Of a DNA stretch of 64,000 nucleotides, positions 25,204-34,304 are shown piece by piece (position 1 is the stretch's first letter; every line of letters begins with the position of its first letter). Both the position numbers and the translations under genes were made by a program. Source of the stretch: Flammeovirgaceae bacterium UBA6059 (GTDB lineage Bacteria > Bacteroidota > Bacteroidia > Cytophagales > Cyclobacteriaceae); the NCBI GenBank assembly GCA_002435755.1, contig DIYH01000040.1, forward strand, positions 186,001 through 250,000, read 5' to 3'. A model generated the notes under the pieces. That model had not been told where the DNA came from, made no database searches, and was given only the letters and a program-made list of their open reading frames with translations.

Positions 25204-27858
25204 CTAGTTCTTTAAGAAGTTTCTCAGGACATAGTTGAGAATACCGCCGTGCTTATAATACTCTACATCCACCCCGGAATCGAGCCTTAGTTTTGCTTGA
25301 AATTTGATGACAGTGCCATCAGGTTTGGTCGCGGTTACATCTACTAGCTTACCAGGAGTAAGGTCGCTGGATAAACCGGAAATATCGTAAGTCTCATTTC
25401 CTTCCAGTCCTAATGTCTCCTGATTTTCTCCCTCAAGGAAGACCATTGGTAATACTCCCATACCAACAAGGTTGGATCGATGAATTCTTTCGAAGCTCTC
25501 AGTGAGAACAGCTCTCACACCCAGTAGTGTTGTGCCTTTAGCAGCCCAGTCCCGTGACGAGCCCGACCCATACTCTTTACCCCCAACTACTACTAATGGA
25601 GTATCGGATTCCTGGTACTTCATACTGGCATCAAATACTGTCATTTCTTCGCCAGTAGGTTGATAAATGGTCCAGCCACCTTCACGCTCAACAAGCTTGT
25701 TTTTGATGCGGACGTTTGCGAACGTACCGCGCATCATCACTTCATGATTTCCTCTGCGAGAGCCATAGGAATTGAAATCACGACGCTCAACGGCATTGTC
25801 AACAAGGTATTTTCCTGCTGGGTGTTCTGGTAAGAACTTACCTGCAGGTGAGATATGGTCTGTTGTCACCATATCTCCGAGTTGCAACAGCACTTTGGCA
25901 CCTTTGATGTCTTCCGGTTCCAGCACCTCTTCCCTTATACTCTTGAAGAATGGGGCTTCCTGGATGTAGGTCGAATTACTGTCCCAGTCATAGGTTTGAC
26001 CTACAGGAGCTTCTAGTGCTTTCCATGTATCATCTCCACCGAAGATAGTTGCATATGTACTACCGTAATCTTCCGGGGTAAGTACCTGCTGCATAACTTC
26101 CTGTATTTCGGAAGAGGTTGGCCAGATGTCTTTCAAGTAGACAGGGTTTCCATCCTTATCTTCACCCAACGAATCATTGTTCATGTCGAAATTCATCGTT
26201 CCCGCCAGGGCGTACGCAACGACTAGCATGGGTGATGCAAGGAAGTTCATTTTGATGTTAGGGTGAATCCTTGCTTCGAAATTCCTATTTCCCGATAGGG
26301 CAGAACAAACAATCATATCATTATCAATCACTGCTTGTTGTACTTCAGGGATCATATCTCCTGAATTACCAATACAGGTAGTACAACCGTAACCTACAAC
26401 GTAGAACTTCAATGCTTCCAGGTCAGTTAGCAATCCTGACTTTTCCAGGTATTCAGTCACTACGCGCGAACCGGGTGCTAAAGAAGTCTTGACCCATGGT
26501 TTTACTTTGAGTCCTTTTTTGAGTGCTTTTTTGGCGACCAAACCAGCTCCTAACATGACACTCGGGTTAGAGGTGTTGGTGCAAGAGGTGATCGCTGCAA
26601 TGACTACAGAAGCTTCATCTAAGGTAAAACCTCCATGATCCTTCGTATTAATATCGATACTCTGTCGTTTTGAATCGTATTCTGTAAGTAGATTGTCAAT
26701 CTGACCTTTTGCTTCACGCAACAATATCTTGTCCTGGGGTCTTTTTGGGCCTGAGATGGTCGGTTCCACAGTGCCTAAATCCAGTTGTATCACATCGGTG
26801 TACTCGATTTCTGCATTATCATCCCTCCAAAGAAGGTTAGTCTTTGCGTAGGCTTCTACCATATCGATGTGCGCTTCGGGCCGATTGGTCTTTCTCATAT
26901 AATCGAGCGTCTGATCATCGATAGGCCAGTGAGTATCCGTACAGCCAAATTCAGGTGACATATTCGAAATGGTAGCACGGTCTGTCACTGCCAGGTTGGC
27001 AAGACCTGGTCCGAACACCTCAACGATCTTACCAACAACACCATAATCTCGAAGAAGTCGTGTGATCGTCAGTACCAAATCGGTGGAGGTCGTGCCCTCG
27101 ACCATCTTACCAGTGATTTTTAACCCGATCACCTCTGGCAGTATCATGTAGATAGGTTGACCAAGCATGGCTGCTTCTGCTTCTATACCCCCGACACCCC
27201 AACCGAGTACTCCAATTCCATTGACCATAGGAGTATGAGAGTCGGTACCTACTAATGTATCCGGGAATAGATACCCATCTCTATCAATCACACCTTTAGC
27301 CAGGTACTCCAGGTTAACCTGATGGCAGATACCCATGCCCGGAGGTACTACCGAGAAGTTGGTGAATGCCTGCTGGGCCCATTTAAGGAGCTTGTATCTT
27401 TCTTCATTTCGCTGATACTCTAAGTCTACATTCTTTTGGTAGGAATCAGGTGTTCCGAAGTGTTCGACCATCACCGAGTGGTCAATAACCATATCGGCTG
27501 GTACTACAGGGTTGGTCTTAGAGGTGTCTTTTCCTTTTCTTCCTACTTCAGCCCGTATAGACGCAATATCTACCACAGCAGGTACCCCGGTAAAATCCTG
27601 CATCAAGACACGTGCCGGAGTATATGGGATATCCTTGATACCTGCGGTCACTTTCCAATTCAATACCGTATTGATGTGCTCTTCGGTTACCGTAAAACCA
27701 TCATAATTACGAATGACGTTTTCTAGAAGGATCCGAATAGAGTAGGGGAGTCTTTTAACTACCTCTTCTTTTTTTGAAAGTTCAAATAGGCTGAAGTATT
27801 TCTGGTCACCTAATTGTGACTGTAGTTGTTTTTCGATTCCAAGAAAGTCCTGTGGCAT
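25204..27858 (-). CDS. acnA: Aconitate hydratase AcnA
   Basis: A TCA-cycle aconitase of about 884 residues, interconverting citrate and isocitrate with a 4Fe-4S cluster. The IRP/AcnA-type layout is clear: VLMQDFTGVPAVVDIA, VGTDSHTPMVNGIGVLGWGV, cluster Cys in TSCTNTSNPS and in GCTTCIGNSGDM, and a swivel domain with KEYGSGSSRDWAAKG and FERIHRSNLVGMGVLP. The reading frame extends 18 codons upstream, but the ATG at 27858 (MPQDFLGIEKQ) fits the family. It stands directly downstream of acnB, which ends in its own terminator, so acnA needs a separate promoter in the 100-base gap; no perfect -7 match was found there. Confidence 0.96.
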   Translation of the reverse strand: MPQDFLGIEKQLQSQLGDQKYFSLFELSKKEEVVKRLPYSIRILLENVIRNYDGFTVTEEHINTVLNWKVTAGIKDIPYTPARVLMQDFTGVPAVVDIASIRAEVGRKGKDTSKTNPVVPADMVIDHSVMVEHFGTPDSYQKNVDLEYQRNEERYKLLKWAQQAFTNFSVVPPGMGICHQVNLEYLAKGVIDRDGYLFPDTLVGTDSHTPMVNGIGVLGWGVGGIEAEAAMLGQPIYMILPEVIGLKITGKMVEGTTSTDLVLTITRLLRDYGVVGKIVEVFGPGLANLAVTDRATISNMSPEFGCTDTHWPIDDQTLDYMRKTNRPEAHIDMVEAYAKTNLLWRDDNAEIEYTDVIQLDLGTVEPTISGPKRPQDKILLREAKGQIDNLLTEYDSKRQSIDINTKDHGGFTLDEASVVIAAITSCTNTSNPSVMLGAGLVAKKALKKGLKVKPWVKTSLAPGSRVVTEYLEKSGLLTDLEALKFYVVGYGCTTCIGNSGDMIPEVQQAVIDNDMIVCSALSGNRNFEARIHPNIKMNFLASPMLVVAYALAGTMNFDMNNDSLGEDKDGNPVYLKDIWPTSSEIQEVMQQVLTPEDYGSTYATIFGGDDTWKALEAPVGQTYDWDSNSTYIQEAPFFKSIREEVLEPEDIKGAKVLLQLGDMVTTDHISPAGKFLPEHPAGKYLVDNAVERRDFNSYGSRRGNHEVMMRGTFANVRIKNKLVEREGGWTIYQPTGEEMTVFDASMKYQESDTPLVVVGGKEYGSGSSRDWAAKGTTLLGVRAVLTESFERIHRSNLVGMGVLPMVFLEGENQETLGLEGNETYDISGLSSDLTPGKLVDVTATKPDGTVIKFQAKLRLDSGVDVEYYKHGGILNYVLRNFLKN

Positions 27859-27957
27859 TGAAAGTATGTTTAAGCATGAATAATATCTAAAATAAACATA
27901 AATGAGAGTCAATTTAGTTCTATGACCCGATCAGTTAGGTATTAGTGAGTTGAGTAA

Positions 27958-27987
27958 CAAAAAAGCCCAAGACTTAGTCTCGGGCTC
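27958..27987 (-). terminator. Rho-independent terminator between acnB and acnA
   Basis: On the minus strand AGCCCGAGAC-TAA-GTCTTGGGCT is a 10-bp stem with one G-U pair, followed by TTTTTTG. It stands 24 bases after the acnB stop. Confidence 0.92.
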
Positions 27988-28010
27988 TGCTTCTTGCTTT
28001 AGGTATTCTA

Positions 28011-30788
28011 CTATCGTACCAGTTGCTTACCGGAAGGTTTGAATTTGGTTAAGTCTATACCCTCTACAGCTGCTTCATATTCGTCCATTTTGGGTGTCCT
28101 ACCGAGAATGGTTGAAAGCACTACAACAGGTGTTGAAGAAAGTAGAGATTCTCCTTTTTTCTCGTCAGCATCCTTTACTACTCTTCCCTTAAACAGACGA
28201 GTTGAAGTTGCCATTACCGTATCACCCGGGGCTGCCTTTTCCTGGTTGCCCATACATAGATTACATCCGGGACGTTCTAAATAAAGGATGTTTTCGTACT
28301 TCGTTCGCGCTGCTGCTTTAGGTGCGTCATCATCAAATTCAAAGCCGGAGTACTTTCGAAGGACTTCCCAGTCGCCCTCCTCTTTCAGTTCGTCCACAAT
28401 ATTATAGGTAGGCGGTGCTACAACTAGTGGGGCCTGGAATTGGACCTTGCCTTGTTGTTTTTCGACGTTTTTAAGCATTTGGGCAAGGATTTTCATGTCC
28501 CCCTTATGGACCATACATGAGCCTACAAAACCAAGGTCTACCTTCTTTTCTCCACCGTAGTAAGAAAGTGGTCTGATCGTATCGTGAGTGTATCTTTTCG
28601 ACACATCAATGTTGTTGACATCAGGATCTGCAATCATTGGTTCACCAACGATATCGAGATCCACAACCACTTCCGCATAGTAATTAGCATTTGCATCCGG
28701 GGTAAGTGCTGGCTTTTCACCTGATCTGATCTCTGAGATTCGCTTATCAGCAATGTCGATCAACCCTTGTAGGACTTGCTTCTCATTATCCATGCCTTTC
28801 TCGATCATGATCTGGATCCTGCCTTTAGCAATCTCCAATGACTCAATAAGTGTCTCATCCTCAGAAATGCAAATAGAAGCTTTTGCTTTCATCTCGGCTG
28901 TCCAGTCAGTGAACGTGAAGGCTTGATCAGAGGTAAGTGTTCCTATATGCACCTCGATGACCCTTCCCTGGAATACATTCTCCCCATCAAACTGCTTGAG
29001 CATCTGCGCTTGAGTGGCGTGTACAACATCACGGAAATCCATATAAGGTTTCATCTCACCTTTGAAAGTTACCTTCACAGATTCGGGGATTGGCATGGAG
29101 GCCTCACCAGTGGCGAGTGCGAGCGCTACTGTTCCTGAATCTGCACCAAAGGCCACACCTTTTGACATCCTGGTGTGAGAGTCGCCACCAATAATAACTG
29201 CCCAATCATCTACTGTAATGTCATTCAGCACTTTATGTATCACATCGGTCATGGCATGATACACACCACGAGGGTCACGACCCGTGATGAGCCCAAAGTC
29301 ATTCATGAACTTCATCAACTTTGGAATATTGGCTTGTGCCTTACTATCCCAAACCGAAGCGGTGTGACACCCGGATTGGTAGGCACCATCTACAATCGGT
29401 GAAATAGTAGTAGCCGCCATTGCCTCTAACTCCTGAGAAGTCATCAAACCTGTGGTATCCTGGGACCCTACAATGTTTACTTCTACCCGGACATCAGATC
29501 CAGCGTAAAGTGTTTTACCCGGAGTGGTACCTACAGCATTTTTGTTGAAAATCTTTTCAACAGCGGTGAGACCCTGTCCTTCTTTGGAAATCTCTTTTGA
29601 TGGAGCAAAAACGGTAGGAACTTCTATATCCAGTGTCTTAGCAGCAAATGTTTGTAGTTTTTTCCCAAACACAACAGCATAAGAACCACCAGCTTTGATG
29701 AATTCTACTTTCTGAGGTGTCAATGAAGAAGAAATATCAAGCAGCTCCTTATCTCCGTTGTAAAGCTTTTTCTTTTTAGTATTGATGGTAAGAACAGTAC
29801 CTGTAGCTACTGAGTATGCTTCTTCAAGTACCGGTTCGCCATCTGCATCCATAACTACATTACCTTCTGAATCGGTCTTTTTCACCCAGTTTTTAAGGTC
29901 AATGCCAATACCACCGGTAACACCGACTGTTGTCAGGAAGATCGGGGATATGCCGTTGGTTCCTGCGATGATCGGAGCAATATTGATGAAGGGGACATAA
30001 GGACTGGCTTGAATACCGGTCCACAATGCCACGTTGTTCACACCAGACATTCTTGAAGAACCCACGCCCATTGTACCTTTTTCAGCTATAAGCATCACAC
30101 GCTTATCAGGATGCTTTTCTTTTAACGCAGAGAGCTCTGCTTGCATCTCTTTGTTGTGCTCAAAAATACACTGACCATGCAACTCACGGTCTGATCTAGA
30201 ATGTGCATCGGCTCCAGGTGAGAGCAAGTCGGTAGAAATGTCTCCTTCACCAGCGATATAGGTTACTACCTCAATTTCTTCCTCTACATCAGGAAGCTCC
30301 GTAAAGAACTCCGCCTTGGCATAGCTCTCTAATAAGTCTTTTGCTACTGCATTTCCACTTTTGAAAGCTTTTTCCAGTCGCTCAGTATCAGCATCATACA
30401 AGAAGACCTGGGTCTTAAGCACTTTTGCAGCTTGTTCGGCTATGGTCGAATCATCTCCTAACGCCAGATCCAAAAGCACCTCAACAGATGGCCCACCTTT
30501 CATGTGTGACAAAAGCTCAAAGGCAAACGTTGCGCTGATCTCGTCAAAAACAGACTCACCAAGAATGATCTCTTTTAAGAATTTTGCCTTTGCACCAGCA
30601 GCACTTGTAGTGCCTGGCAAGGTATTATAAATGAAGAAGCGCAAAGAATCCTTACGATACTCATTATTCGTGTCTTTGATTTGTTCTATGATTTCACCTA
30701 GCAATGCGCCATCATCGATTGGCTTGGCGTGAAGTCCTTGTTCTTTTCGTTCTTCGATTTCCTTGATATAGTCGTTATACATGCTCAT
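28011..30788 (-). CDS. acnB: Aconitate hydratase B (AcnB; may also act on 2-methylisocitrate)
   Basis: A 925-residue AcnB-type aconitase. It has the N-terminal helical HEAT-like domain (about 1-160), then the swivel domain placed before the catalytic domains. The catalytic part has SRMSGVNNVALWTGIQ, GCHTASVWDSK, VIIGGDSHTRMSKGVAFGAD, GSCMVHKGDMKILAQML and the double-Cys cluster motif CNLCMGNQEKA. AcnB of E. coli is 865 residues, so this one is longer. AcnB members can also work as 2-methylisocitrate dehydratase; no prp genes are nearby. It has its own leader, with a -7 match and a 15-bp palindrome upstream. Confidence 0.96.
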   Translation of the reverse strand: MSMYNDYIKEIEERKEQGLHAKPIDDGALLGEIIEQIKDTNNEYRKDSLRFFIYNTLPGTTSAAGAKAKFLKEIILGESVFDEISATFAFELLSHMKGGPSVEVLLDLALGDDSTIAEQAAKVLKTQVFLYDADTERLEKAFKSGNAVAKDLLESYAKAEFFTELPDVEEEIEVVTYIAGEGDISTDLLSPGADAHSRSDRELHGQCIFEHNKEMQAELSALKEKHPDKRVMLIAEKGTMGVGSSRMSGVNNVALWTGIQASPYVPFINIAPIIAGTNGISPIFLTTVGVTGGIGIDLKNWVKKTDSEGNVVMDADGEPVLEEAYSVATGTVLTINTKKKKLYNGDKELLDISSSLTPQKVEFIKAGGSYAVVFGKKLQTFAAKTLDIEVPTVFAPSKEISKEGQGLTAVEKIFNKNAVGTTPGKTLYAGSDVRVEVNIVGSQDTTGLMTSQELEAMAATTISPIVDGAYQSGCHTASVWDSKAQANIPKLMKFMNDFGLITGRDPRGVYHAMTDVIHKVLNDITVDDWAVIIGGDSHTRMSKGVAFGADSGTVALALATGEASMPIPESVKVTFKGEMKPYMDFRDVVHATQAQMLKQFDGENVFQGRVIEVHIGTLTSDQAFTFTDWTAEMKAKASICISEDETLIESLEIAKGRIQIMIEKGMDNEKQVLQGLIDIADKRISEIRSGEKPALTPDANANYYAEVVVDLDIVGEPMIADPDVNNIDVSKRYTHDTIRPLSYYGGEKKVDLGFVGSCMVHKGDMKILAQMLKNVEKQQGKVQFQAPLVVAPPTYNIVDELKEEGDWEVLRKYSGFEFDDDAPKAAARTKYENILYLERPGCNLCMGNQEKAAPGDTVMATSTRLFKGRVVKDADEKKGESLLSSTPVVVLSTILGRTPKMDEYEAAVEGIDLTKFKPSGKQLVR

Positions 30789-30876
30789 GTTACGGTCATT
30801 TCAATATTATGGCAGATGTTATTTTGATATTAGTAACGTCTTATTATAGCTCCTTAACCTGTGCTGCTCAAACCAA

Positions 30877-30891
30877 TTGATTCCGAATCAA
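30877..30891. promoter_or_regulatory. 15-bp palindrome upstream of acnB
   Basis: TTGATTC-C-GAATCAA is a perfect inverted repeat about 90 bases before the acnB start and 63 bases downstream of a TAnnTTTG match. A repressor site or leader structure is plausible. Confidence 0.4.
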
Positions 30892-30953
30892 CACTTATAT
30901 AATGATCTTTGATCTAAAGACTGATTGACGTTTACAACTCATTCTTGGCTCCC

Positions 30954-30961
30954 CAAAAATA
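30954..30961 (-). promoter_or_regulatory. Candidate -7 element (TATTTTTG) upstream of acnB
   Basis: A perfect TAnnTTTG on the minus strand, 166 bases before acnB. It would give a leader of about 160 bases; a closer promoter cannot be excluded. Confidence 0.4.
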
Positions 30962-31032
30962 GTTCATTTCAATCATAAATAATTCTACTCTTCTTATAGT
31001 GAAAAAACACACAGCCTGGGCGTATTGTTAGA

Positions 31033-32052
31033 TTATTTGAGATTGCTCAAAAACTGCATTGTATCAACTCCATCTGCATAGTCATTGAGTTGAGGAGTTT
31101 GGGTTTCTCCAAAGGAAAAGGTTGTATCCAGCCATTCGGCTGAACTAACAACACATTGGATCTTATCTTGATACCCGGCAAGTGTTAATTGTAGTTGCTG
31201 AGGAGATTCGTAGGTGTCATAATAGAGCACACTTATCGGTGATACAAGTTGCGATTTTTCTGATTTCAATAATGCAAATCCCGTATCTAAATGTTCATCA
31301 CCATTGACCAGGTAGATACTTTTATTATAGTCGTAATTGTTTCGGTACTTATGATGCTCAGTGATATTCTGATGTGGAGTGTTCGAGAGTTGATCTAAAA
31401 AAGATTGAAAATCGAACCCAACTGGAAGGAATAGTTTAGAGACATTGCGACAGCCTAATCCATAATAGGTGAAAATGTCATCCGCCAGTCCACGAATTTC
31501 TTTTTCAGATTCTTTACCAGTAAGCACTGCTACCGAAGTGCGATTTTGGCGGATGATATACGGTTTCTTGCCGAAATAGTACTTAAAGTATCTAGCGGTA
31601 TTATCACTGCCAGTAGCGATGATCGCAGCAGCTTTGTTTAGCCTTTCTTCTATAGCGATAACCTCATGGAAGACTGGATCAATCTCTACCAGCCATTGGA
31701 TCAATTGTCTTACCAGGATTGAATCACTTGAACTTAGCTTGACCATTGCTTTGTTTCCCGATAGGAGAACACATAATAAATCATGAAAACCTACCATAGG
31801 TATATTACCAGCCATCACGATACCGACAGACCTTCCTTGATCTCTGATCGAATAATCTGAAAGCCAGGCCTCAATCAGGTTAGGCTTTAGGAACTCTATC
31901 AATCCTTTGAATGCTGTGTTGATACTTTTACTAGTGAACCAGGCATTTTCATTGACCGCAGTAGCATTGAGTCGGTCTTTTTCCTCTTGGTCTATTGATC
32001 TTATTCTATTCCCGAGTGCTTCTAATGCCTCAATTCTCTGCTCTAATTGCAT
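31033..32052 (-). CDS. Acyl-CoA reductase (LuxC/aldehyde-dehydrogenase-like fold)
   Basis: A 339-residue protein of the acyl-CoA reductase family common in Bacteroidota, related to LuxC and so to the ALDH fold. Seen in sequence: SVGIVMAGNIPMVGFHDLLC, the nucleotide-binding-like SGNKAMVKLSSSDS, IATGSDNTARYFKYYFGKKP, and YYGLGCRNVSKLFLP with the likely catalytic Cys in GLGCRNVS. Reduction of acyl-CoA or acyl phosphate with NADPH is inferred from the family. It is divergent from the ferredoxin gene; this pairing is frequent in the phylum and hints at linked redox chemistry. Confidence 0.85.
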   Translation of the reverse strand: MQLEQRIEALEALGNRIRSIDQEEKDRLNATAVNENAWFTSKSINTAFKGLIEFLKPNLIEAWLSDYSIRDQGRSVGIVMAGNIPMVGFHDLLCVLLSGNKAMVKLSSSDSILVRQLIQWLVEIDPVFHEVIAIEERLNKAAAIIATGSDNTARYFKYYFGKKPYIIRQNRTSVAVLTGKESEKEIRGLADDIFTYYGLGCRNVSKLFLPVGFDFQSFLDQLSNTPHQNITEHHKYRNNYDYNKSIYLVNGDEHLDTGFALLKSEKSQLVSPISVLYYDTYESPQQLQLTLAGYQDKIQCVVSSAEWLDTTFSFGETQTPQLNDYADGVDTMQFLSNLK

Positions 32053-32177
32053 GAGGCGAAATTAGTTATTTTGAGAAGGTTTGAAGTGTTTTGATAACCC
32101 TAACCAGCCATGATTCAGGGCATTTCTATGTAATCAATTAAACAATGAATTAATTGGTTAGTTTTTTAGTTAGAAAC

Positions 32178-32185
32178 TAGTTTTG
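32178..32185 (+). promoter_or_regulatory. Ferredoxin promoter -7 element (TAGTTTTG)
   Basis: A perfect TAnnTTTG 30 bases before the ATG, with TTGG about 19-20 bases further upstream as a likely -33. The same octamer occurs before arginase at 57478. Confidence 0.65.
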
Positions 32186-32214
32186 CGCACGATTTAAATG
32201 AGAATTATACGCTT

Positions 32215-32559
32215 ATGGCAATAATGATAACAGACGAATGTATCAACTGTGGTGCATGTGAGCCGGAATGCCCAAATACGGCCATCTATGAAGGTGGAGT
32301 AGAATGGACTTGGGCCGGTGGTACAAGTCTAGAGAAAGTGGAGTTAGAAGACGGGAATGAGGTAGACGGTAATGAAGCCCAGGAGCCCTATTCTGATGAA
32401 TTTTATTATATAGTTTCAGGTAAGTGTACTGAGTGTACTGGTTTTCATGAAGAACCCCAATGTGCGGCTGTATGCCCCGTAGATTGCTGCGTAGATGATC
32501 CTGATTATCCGGAAACAGAAGAAGAATTATTAGCAAAGAAAGAGTGGATGCACGTATAG
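32215..32559 (+). CDS. 4Fe-4S dicluster ferredoxin
   Basis: A 114-residue electron carrier. Cluster I ligands: CINCGACEPECPNTAI. Cluster II: CTECTGFHEEPQCAAVCPVD, with the longer CxxC-(x)8-CxxxCP spacing of the Chromatium/Allochromatium type. A middle acidic stretch of about 40 residues separates them and the C-terminus carries acidic residues. It transfers electrons in the cytoplasm. It is transcribed divergently from the acyl-CoA reductase. A strong terminator follows 22 bases after the stop. Confidence 0.95.
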   Translation: MAIMITDECINCGACEPECPNTAIYEGGVEWTWAGGTSLEKVELEDGNEVDGNEAQEPYSDEFYYIVSGKCTECTGFHEEPQCAAVCPVDCCVDDPDYPETEEELLAKKEWMHV

Positions 32560-32580
32560 CATCTTACTTACCTGAAACAT

Positions 32581-32616
32581 AAAAAGGCTCATTCTGGTAA
32601 GAATGAGCCTTTTTTG
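32581..32616. terminator. Bidirectional rho-independent terminator
   Basis: AAAAAGGCTCATTC-TGGTAA-GAATGAGCCTTTTTT is a perfect stem with A- and T-runs on its two sides. It lies between the ferredoxin gene and the convergent outer-membrane protein gene and can serve both. Confidence 0.95.
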
Positions 32617-32636
32617 ATTCTCGATCTGTTCTGGTT

Positions 32637-33227
32637 CTATTCTTTTCCGATGAGTCGATACCCTAAAGACAGTTGAAACGTGGAATTAGAGATGTCTCCG
32701 AGATTCGTCAAATTGTCGTTAACGTCACTTAATCCTGCTACATACCTAGCTGTCACATTGAGATTGAAAGGAAGATTAGCCCCAACACCTGCCGCGATAC
32801 TAAAGTCTCCTGACTTGTATTGATCTTTGACATCTTCTACCACACCGTTATCCTCAGTTTCAGCATTAACCAAAATACCGAATTGAGGTCCGGCATGGAT
32901 ATTTAAGAAAGCGATATTAAGACGCAGTAATAGCGGAATGGTAAAATAAGCCGACCTATTCTCAATATCATCAGCTACTCCTGACAAGTCGAATTCACTG
33001 CCTACAGTGGAATAGAGTATCTCAGGCTGTACTCCAAACTTACCGAGGCTGATGTGCGCATACAAGCCTCCATGAAAGCCTGTTCTTGAGCTTACATCAC
33101 CTTGAAAATCTCCAATACTCTGATTCGCAAAATTAAGCCCGCCTTTAAGACCAATGCCAAGTCCTTGGGCCTGGACTCTCATTAGTGGTAGACTGGTTAC
33201 TATTAATACAAGTAGTATCTTTTTCAT
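32637..33227 (-). CDS. Outer-membrane beta-barrel protein (PorT-like)
   Basis: A 196-residue protein with a Sec signal (MKKILLVLIVTSLPLMRVQAQ) and a small barrel. It has the glycine-rich opening GLGIGLKGGLNFANQ, then GFHGGLYAHISLGKFGVQPE and LLRLNIAFLNIHAGPQFGIL, ending in STFQLSLGYRL. This matches the common PorT/outer-membrane beta-barrel domain of Bacteroidota. A passive structural or secretion-related role is possible. A perfect -7 element lies 27 bases upstream of the start. Confidence 0.85.
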   Translation of the reverse strand: MKKILLVLIVTSLPLMRVQAQGLGIGLKGGLNFANQSIGDFQGDVSSRTGFHGGLYAHISLGKFGVQPEILYSTVGSEFDLSGVADDIENRSAYFTIPLLLRLNIAFLNIHAGPQFGILVNAETEDNGVVEDVKDQYKSGDFSIAAGVGANLPFNLNVTARYVAGLSDVNDNLTNLGDISNSTFQLSLGYRLIGKE

Positions 33228-33253
33228 AAACCTATTTTTTGTTTGTCAACGAT

Positions 33254-33261
33254 CAAAATTA
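33254..33261 (-). promoter_or_regulatory. -7 element (TAATTTTG) of the PorT-like gene
   Basis: A perfect TAnnTTTG on the minus strand, in the 54-base gap after the LpxR-like gene, giving a leader of about 20 bases. Confidence 0.6.
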
Positions 33262-33281
33262 GCCAAAATTGGATGAAGCGA

Positions 33282-34232
33282 CTACAGACGGTAATTCAAT
33301 TTGATTGACACAAACTTATGTCTGGAAGCCTCCCTTGTAGTAGCAGACCGATAGTTGAGCAGTAACATGCCATCAAGACGATTACCTCCCAAGCCAAGGC
33401 CGAAATGGGCATTTCTAATCCATGAAGTGGGCGTTTCTACATGAGGAGAATCAGGTCCAATGAATCCCCCCTCTATAGTAGCATTGTAAAACACGTATTC
33501 AAAGCTGCCTCCCAAAACCAGGAAAAGCTCGATTAACTTCTTTGGAACCCTCGAATCCGTGAATTGATCAAATCTCGATGAATGACCTATGGGTAGAAAC
33601 TTACCTACTCTGGTCTCTAAACCAGCAGTGGAGTTAACAAAAACAGTTCCTATTTCTCCTTCGGCTATCAAACTGAAATCAATGCCCTCATCTGAATAAA
33701 AGGTCCTTTTCCAGTCCAGACTGAGCTGAACGACTGGCGAGTTGCTTATTTGATACTCCCAGCCCCTTGGTGTTTTCCAGCCTACTGCGCCATGAAACCA
33801 AACCAACATAGATCCGGTACCAATTGCAGGGCCCATCCAGCCAAGGCTACCAAGCACGCTGAATACCGATCTTGCATTGGCGTATGACAAACCGTAATCA
33901 AACCGAAGTATGGCAGCATGAGGCCTGTCATAGAGTTGTACCAAAGGACTGCTAAACAGCATAGGAGTATAGACCTGGTGAGCAATCCCAACTGTTCGAA
34001 TGACCTTTTTCTGTTTTTTGGGGAACAGATTGACTAAAGCAGATTCTTGATTGATCACTCGGCGATAGCTCGCATAAATGCCGCTGGAATAGTACCAATC
34101 TGTTTCTGAGAAAAGAAAAGCGTCATTATCAACAGTAAGATGGAGCGTCTCCATCTTCTTTTGATCCTGACCGTTAGCTACAATACTAGCTAGGAAGAAT
34201 AAAATCGTGACATAAGCGGTCTTTATTTGCAC
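33282..34232 (-). CDS. Lipid A deacylase LpxR-like outer-membrane protein
   Basis: About 316 residues, resembling DUF2219/LpxR, an outer-membrane enzyme that removes a 3'-acyloxyacyl group from lipid A. The N-terminal mature sequence LHLTVDNDAFLFSETDWYYS then SGIYASYRR carries the family's Asn-Asp and Ser region. Later segments (GSMLVWFHGAVGWKTPRGWE, PVVQLSLDWKRTF) fit a 12-strand barrel ending KFVSIKLNYRL. The open frame reaches a TTG at 34253, but the GTG at 34232 starts a standard signal peptide (MQIKTAYVTILFFLASIVA) and avoids overlap with a -7 element. Activity on lipid A is inferred. Confidence 0.78.
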   Translation of the reverse strand: MQIKTAYVTILFFLASIVANGQDQKKMETLHLTVDNDAFLFSETDWYYSSGIYASYRRVINQESALVNLFPKKQKKVIRTVGIAHQVYTPMLFSSPLVQLYDRPHAAILRFDYGLSYANARSVFSVLGSLGWMGPAIGTGSMLVWFHGAVGWKTPRGWEYQISNSPVVQLSLDWKRTFYSDEGIDFSLIAEGEIGTVFVNSTAGLETRVGKFLPIGHSSRFDQFTDSRVPKKLIELFLVLGGSFEYVFYNATIEGGFIGPDSPHVETPTSWIRNAHFGLGLGGNRLDGMLLLNYRSATTREASRHKFVSIKLNYRL

Positions 34233-34235
34233 GCG

Positions 34236-34243
34236 CAAATATA
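34236..34243 (-). promoter_or_regulatory. -7 element (TATATTTG) of the LpxR-like gene
   Basis: A perfect TAnnTTTG on the minus strand, only a few bases before the GTG I chose as the start. The transcript may be nearly leaderless. Confidence 0.4.
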
Positions 34244-34304
34244 GTCTTACCAATTCCTGCTACAATGTCAGTCTTGTTAAGCTTTGTGCAGTTAAATTTA
34301 CGTT

